From: an uncultured Veillonella sp. | GTDB lineage: Bacteria; Bacillota; Negativicutes; Veillonellales; Veillonellaceae | Direction: 5' to 3' | Assembly (NCBI RefSeq): GCF_900545795.1 | Contig: NZ_URAR01000005.1 | Coordinates: forward strand, 1 to 64,000 | DNA: 64,000 bases | Shown here: one piece after another, positions 59,978 through 64,000 of the stretch | Layout of the letters: each line of letters begins with the position of its first letter | How positions within the stretch are numbered: position 1 is the stretch's first letter | Program-made: the position numbers and the translations under genes | Notes under the pieces: generated by a model | Told to the model about the DNA's origin: nothing | Seen by the model: the letters and a program-made list of their open reading frames with translations, nothing else | The model's database searches: none

Positions 59978-62119
59978 TTACACTAATCCTTGTAAACGCT
60001 CTTTAAATAATGTATACCGCTCATCCCCAATTTGAGTATCTACAGCGCGCTTAATAGCACCCTTAGTACCAACTAGTATAACTTTATTCTTCGCCCTCGT
60101 TACTGCCGTATAGAGAAGATTTCGCTGTAACATATTAGCATAAGGCGGAATGAATGGAATAATCACCGTTCCATATTCACTCCCCTGACTTTTATGAACA
60201 GTAATCGCATAGGCCAACATAATAGAGTCCATATCTTCCAGTGGGACAGTCACTTCTTTATCTGTAAAGCGAATAAATACATAGTTTTTGCTGATGGCAT
60301 AGACAACGCCGATCTCCCCATTAAAAACTTCTAAATCATAATTATTCTGCACTTGAATGACTTTATCGCCCACTCTAAAGGATTGCCCATTAGCCTTTAC
60401 TTCGTCACTTCCTTTAACTGGATTCAAACGCTGCTGAATTACTTTGCTAATCGTATTACTTCCAGCAGGTCCACGGCGCATTGGCGAAATAATTTGTACT
60501 TCTAATTCATCGCTACTTTCCGCCAACTCGTCTTCATAAATACGAACAATTTGCCCCATCATATCATGAATCGTATTTACTGGCACAAAAGTAAACTCCC
60601 CTTTATCTAAAAGTAGTGGCATGTGCCCATCATTAATTTCATGGGCATTTTCAACAATGCGATTGCCTTCCTTCTGTCTAAATATAATATCTAAACGAGT
60701 ATATGGAATAATTTCACTGTCAATTAAATCGCGCAAGATAAAACCAGCCCCAATAGGCGGTAATTGATCCACATCACCGACGATTATAAGATAGGAAAAC
60801 TCTGGAATCGCTGCCATAAGTGAATAGTAGAGCTGAACATTTAGCATGGACGCTTCATCAACAATAATCACATCAGCTTCTAATAAATTATCTTCATTTT
60901 TACTAAAATCATATTCATGACTGCCCTCTACAGGCATTAATAGACGATGAATCGTCGTCGCTTCATAGCCTGTAGCTTCAGTTAAGCGTTTAGCAGCACG
61001 CCCGGTGGGAGCACATAAGGCAATTCGATTTTGCTCAGTCTGTTGAAAGGCTTCTACTAAAGCCTTTACTATAGTCGTTTTACCAGTTCCTGGACCACCA
61101 GTAATAAGTGATACTTTGTTTTCTAAGGCCATGGCAATCGCCTCTTTTTGCGCATCTCCTAATTTAATGTTTTGATTTGCTTCAAATCGCTTCAAAAAAC
61201 CTTTTATATCAAAACTAAAAGCTGCACCTTCAGCCATAACTTGCTGTGTTAAATATGCTCCAGAAGCTTCTGCATTATAGAGTTCAGGTAAGTAAATATA
61301 AATAACACCTTCATATGAGGTGCTCACCAATTGACCATATTCTAATAAGTCTTCGATTTGTTTAGCAATTTCATCTGCAAAACCATCGAGTCGTTCATAT
61401 ACTTCTCGTATTAACTCATCTACCGGATAACAGCAATGGCCATTATCAGTGACTCCTTTTAATACAGCTAACAAGGCTGCCTCTAAGCGACGCTCATCAT
61501 CTGGCGGTATATTAAGAGCTCCACGAAGTGTGTCTGCCATAGAAAAAGTAATTGTTGAATCTAAACCCATAAGACGAAATGGATTATCCTTTAGTACATC
61601 AATAGCTGACGCACCATATAAATTATATAATTTGCGGCTCCAGCGTGAACTTAAGCCTGCATTTTCTAAAAAGGCATTAATATCTACTAAAATGCCTTCG
61701 CCTCTGAGCGTATTATATAATTCTTCCTTTACACTTTTACGCAAACCTGGCACATCTAAAATTTCTACAGGATCCACTTCTTTTAGTAATTCAACTAACC
61801 CCATGCCAAAGTGTTCTACTACTTTTTCAATAGATTTTTCACCAAAGCCTCTAATTTGTAGATTAGCTAAATACTGACGGGCTCCAAAAATTGTGTCTGG
61901 TTTTAAACGCTCTAAATGATGGACCTCTAATTGAGGTCCATATTTTTTATGTTCTACATAGCGGCCCTTAACTTCCAGCTCATCTCCTTCTTTAGGAGCC
62001 TCCTGTTTCGCGGTGCATACGATGCGTTCTTCATTATAATCAATTAACAAGAACACGCAATAGGAGTCTGTTGTATTTTTATAGATGAGTCGCTGTACTG
62101 TACCACGAATTGTTTCCAT
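59978..62119 (-). CDS. recD2: ATP-dependent DNA helicase RecD2
   Basis: The 713-residue superfamily 1B helicase has an N-terminal OB-like and HhH region (ANLQIRGFGEKSIEKVVEHFG), Walker A in ITGGPGTGKTTIVKAL near residue 345, CAPTGRAAKRL, Walker B VIIVDEASMLN, VGDVDQLPPIGAG and the C-terminal motif AYAITVHKSQGSEYGTVIIP with YTAVTRAKNKVIL. RecD2 acts without RecBC in repair and replication-fork maintenance. Its ATG overlaps the stop of the upstream fusion gene by one base (TAATG). Confidence 0.96.
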   Translation of the reverse strand: METIRGTVQRLIYKNTTDSYCVFLLIDYNEERIVCTAKQEAPKEGDELEVKGRYVEHKKYGPQLEVHHLERLKPDTIFGARQYLANLQIRGFGEKSIEKVVEHFGMGLVELLKEVDPVEILDVPGLRKSVKEELYNTLRGEGILVDINAFLENAGLSSRWSRKLYNLYGASAIDVLKDNPFRLMGLDSTITFSMADTLRGALNIPPDDERRLEAALLAVLKGVTDNGHCCYPVDELIREVYERLDGFADEIAKQIEDLLEYGQLVSTSYEGVIYIYLPELYNAEASGAYLTQQVMAEGAAFSFDIKGFLKRFEANQNIKLGDAQKEAIAMALENKVSLITGGPGTGKTTIVKALVEAFQQTEQNRIALCAPTGRAAKRLTEATGYEATTIHRLLMPVEGSHEYDFSKNEDNLLEADVIIVDEASMLNVQLYYSLMAAIPEFSYLIIVGDVDQLPPIGAGFILRDLIDSEIIPYTRLDIIFRQKEGNRIVENAHEINDGHMPLLLDKGEFTFVPVNTIHDMMGQIVRIYEDELAESSDELEVQIISPMRRGPAGSNTISKVIQQRLNPVKGSDEVKANGQSFRVGDKVIQVQNNYDLEVFNGEIGVVYAISKNYVFIRFTDKEVTVPLEDMDSIMLAYAITVHKSQGSEYGTVIIPFIPPYANMLQRNLLYTAVTRAKNKVILVGTKGAIKRAVDTQIGDERYTLFKERLQGLV

Positions 62120-62910
62120 TAGCGTACCACGTCAGGCATAGTTTGAATAATTTGCTCTACCACATCAGAAATAGTGCTCGCGTTCAAAATCTTAATATGA
62201 CACACTTTTTCATACAATGGATAGCGCTCTTCATAGAGGCGGAAAATATATTCAATGCTCTCTTTTAATAATGGTCGAATTTCCATATCTAAATCATCTA
62301 AAATTTGTGTCACATCACGATGAATGAAAACTACATAACCAGCATCACGCATAAGTGCTACAGTCTTTTCTGATAATACAGTGCCCCCGCCAGTAGCAAT
62401 AACAGATGGTCCGTGATTCGCTACGATGTCTTGAATCGCTTCATACTCATACTCACGGAATGCTTCTTCCCCATCATAGATGATAATGTTTTGAATAGAT
62501 TTATTTGTTTTTTCTTGAATCACTGCATCTAAATCAAAGAAATCCATGCTTTCTGCTTGAGCCAATGCTTTGCCCACTGTAGTTTTACCAGCGCCAGGCA
62601 TACCAATTAAGAAAATATGCTGTTGCATATGATTTTTTTGGTAATGTTTACTAATGTCCATAACATTTTCAATAAAGCTTAGGACATAAGAAGATAACTC
62701 TTTATTGCTCAAATGTTCAATTGCTTTTTTCTTTACAATTTCCTCACGCTGTGGCTCATAAATGCGACCATGTGCCGCTTCTTTAATCTTTGCAACTTCA
62801 AGAACAACATTTAAACGTTCTTCAAATGTTTCTATTAATGTTTTATCTAATGCATCAATGCGTTTACGAACTTCATTTAATTGAATATCTTTCATCTCTT
62901 GTGAATTCAT
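62119..62910 (-). CDS. aroK: Bifunctional chorismate mutase / shikimate kinase
   Basis: Residues 1-92 are an AroQ-type chorismate mutase: VRKRIDALDKTLIETFEERLNVV...AKIKE...IYEPQREE and ISKHYQ supply the arginines, lysine, glutamate, serine and glutamine of the active site. Residues 95-263 are a shikimate kinase with IFLIGMPGAGKTTVGKALA (Walker A), DLDAVIQEKTNKSI, ATGGGTVL and the lid RPLL. The fusion joins two shikimate/aromatic steps that are not consecutive (EPSP synthase and chorismate synthase lie between). GAGGTTACT precedes the ATG. Confidence 0.92.
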   Translation of the reverse strand: MNSQEMKDIQLNEVRKRIDALDKTLIETFEERLNVVLEVAKIKEAAHGRIYEPQREEIVKKKAIEHLSNKELSSYVLSFIENVMDISKHYQKNHMQQHIFLIGMPGAGKTTVGKALAQAESMDFFDLDAVIQEKTNKSIQNIIIYDGEEAFREYEYEAIQDIVANHGPSVIATGGGTVLSEKTVALMRDAGYVVFIHRDVTQILDDLDMEIRPLLKESIEYIFRLYEERYPLYEKVCHIKILNASTISDVVEQIIQTMPDVVR

Positions 62911-63117
62911 AGTAACCTCACTGTTAATAAGTAATTACTTCTAATGGAATAACTCCGTAATAGGATTTGTCCCTCTACTATAATATCATATATAGGTCAT
63001 AACATATAGACTTTAAGAATTATAAAACGATAGACCGCATGAGAGACTATACAACATGACTTGTATAATAAAGGAAAATATAAGCAGTAAAATTTTAAAA
63101 ATAATTTGCAATAAAGA

Positions 63118-63156
63118 AGCGCTAAGTAATATAGACTCTCTCCATCACTTAGCGCT
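63118..63156 (-). terminator. Terminator-like hairpin between aminotransferase and aroK
   Basis: AGCGCTAAGT (63118-63127) pairs perfectly with ACTTAGCGCT (63147-63156); in the minus direction it is followed by TCTTTATTG. It probably ends the aminotransferase transcript. The rest of 62911-63280 is AT-rich with a 12-base direct repeat ACTACTTATATA (63176-63187 and 63215-63226); no gene is seen. Confidence 0.8.
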
Positions 63157-63280
63157 CCTTATTCCATATTAACTAACTACTTATATATTGGCAGTTACTC
63201 ATCAATAGGTAATTACTACTTATATACTAGTAGCTACTTGTAAATTGGTAACTGCGTCTTTATTCACAACTAGTTGAATA

Positions 63281-64000
63281 TTATTTTAGATTGGCTTTCA
63301 ATACCTCAGCAATGCGTTTAATGCCATCACGGATTACTTCTTCATTATTGCAGGAATAATTTAGTCTCATAAAATTAGTATTTCCTTCTGTAGTAAAGAA
63401 CGCTTCCCCAGGTACAAACGCAACATGTTTTTCAATACATTGTTTTAAAATATCACGTGATTTTAGATATTCTGGCAAAGTACACCAAATAAACAAACCA
63501 CCTTCAGGACGAGTATACGTCACTTCTTTTGGGAAATACTCGTCAATAGCAGCTAACATAGCATCACGACGTGATTTATATAAATCTTTAATAGTTTGTA
63601 CATGCGCATCAAAATCAAAATTATCGAGCCAAGTAGCACAAATACGCTGTGTAAATGGTGCTGTAGATAAGTCCATATTTTGTTTTAACAAATCACACTT
63701 TTCAATAAATAAAGGATTGGCTGCAATCCATCCGAGACGCATGCCAGGTGCAAACGTTTTAGAGAAAGTACCTAAACTACATACTAAACCTTTTTTGTCG
63801 AACGCATTAAGTGATGGCAAATATTCTCCTTCATAGCGAAGCTCGCCATATGGATTATCTTCAATAACAGGAATTTCAAACTCATCTACTAATTTCATGA
63901 GTTCTTCGCGACGTTCACGACTCCAAGTAACGCCAGTTGGATTTTGAAAGTCTGTTACGATATAAATTAATCGTACATCATGTGTTTCTAGTGCCTTGCG
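63281..64000 (-). CDS. PLP-dependent aminotransferase, 5' end outside window
   Basis: The open frame continues without a break to the right edge; the 239 codons seen are the C-terminal part. YIVTDFQNPTGVTWSRERREEL, VIEDNPYGELRYEGEYL and the PLP lysine in GTFSKTFAPGMRLGW match the aminotransferase at 54562, so the two are paralogues of the Aro8/MocR-like fold-type I group. The substrate is unknown; relatives handle aromatic amino acids or 2-aminoadipate. An internal ATG at 63898 is not the start, since conserved sequence lies upstream of it. A terminator-like hairpin lies 125 bases after the stop. Confidence 0.9.
   Translation of the reverse strand, partial: RKALETHDVRLIYIVTDFQNPTGVTWSRERREELMKLVDEFEIPVIEDNPYGELRYEGEYLPSLNAFDKKGLVCSLGTFSKTFAPGMRLGWIAANPLFIEKCDLLKQNMDLSTAPFTQRICATWLDNFDFDAHVQTIKDLYKSRRDAMLAAIDEYFPKEVTYTRPEGGLFIWCTLPEYLKSRDILKQCIEKHVAFVPGEAFFTTEGNTNFMRLNYSCNNEEVIRDGIKRIAEVLKANLK

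Overview
The window is low-GC DNA with a Firmicutes gene content: long-form HPF, YhbY, RsfS, CvfB, YqeK, a T-box leader, a SAM-I (S-box) riboswitch, KtrB/TrkA-type potassium uptake and S41/M23 peptidases beside FtsEX. Many products resemble proteins of Veillonella and related Negativicutes (for example the CsaB + DUF5693 pair, the DUF4127 protein and the alanine/lysine-rich 11-mer repeat protein). A member of the Veillonellaceae, probably Veillonella, is the best guess; no rRNA is present to confirm it. The great majority of genes lie on the minus strand. No transposase, integrase, prophage or CRISPR array was seen.

Layout. 1-150: partial tRNA-Tyr and a tRNA-Thr with a consensus promoter. 0.8-5 kb (minus): undecaprenyl-diphosphatase, a membrane metallophosphoesterase, MutY and an MTH1-like Nudix enzyme. 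5.1-6.9 kb (plus): a three-gene operon (GalT-like DUF4931, metallophosphoesterase, small unknown). 7.1-11.5 kb (minus): YkvA, a 601-residue repeat protein, an SDR, a TSUP permease and a TrpR-like regulator. 11.6-13.5 kb: metNI under a complete SAM-I riboswitch, with no metQ. 13.5-20.2 kb: an S-component-like membrane protein, D-amino-acid aminotransferase, acyltransferase, DUF4127 protein, TRIC-like channel and NhaA. 20.6-22.1 kb (plus): an alanine/glycine symporter. 22.1-22.9 kb: a compact cassette of three very small genes lying between two copies of the same hairpin, next to a tRNA-Leu/Phe/Asp cluster.

From 58 kb down to 23.5 kb is an almost continuous minus-strand block: amino-acid ABC transporter with aminotransferase, cold-shock protein, HPF, a second metNIQ under a T-box, SecA, RF2 with a programmed frameshift, envelope proteins, CsaB, split transketolase, FtsEX with its peptidases, Obg, YhbY, ProBA, a previously uncalled 51-residue membrane protein, NadD, YqeK, LCP protein, RsfS, CvfB, Trk and an MBL hydrolase. 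58-64 kb holds an HD-GYP-like protein, ComF, RecD2, a chorismate mutase-shikimate kinase fusion and a truncated aminotransferase.

Most notable points: (1) an independent transcript of about 250 nt at 57.75-58.0 kb with its own promoter and terminator, that I cannot assign to a known RNA family; (2) two MetNI-type importers under different leader RNAs, one SAM-I and one a T-box whose specifier loop and discriminator-pairing base both fit tRNA-Cys, which suggests the second importer carries a cysteine-related substrate; (3) a prfB frameshift site whose in-frame stop is UAA rather than UGA; (4) two very small membrane-protein genes translationally coupled to their neighbours.
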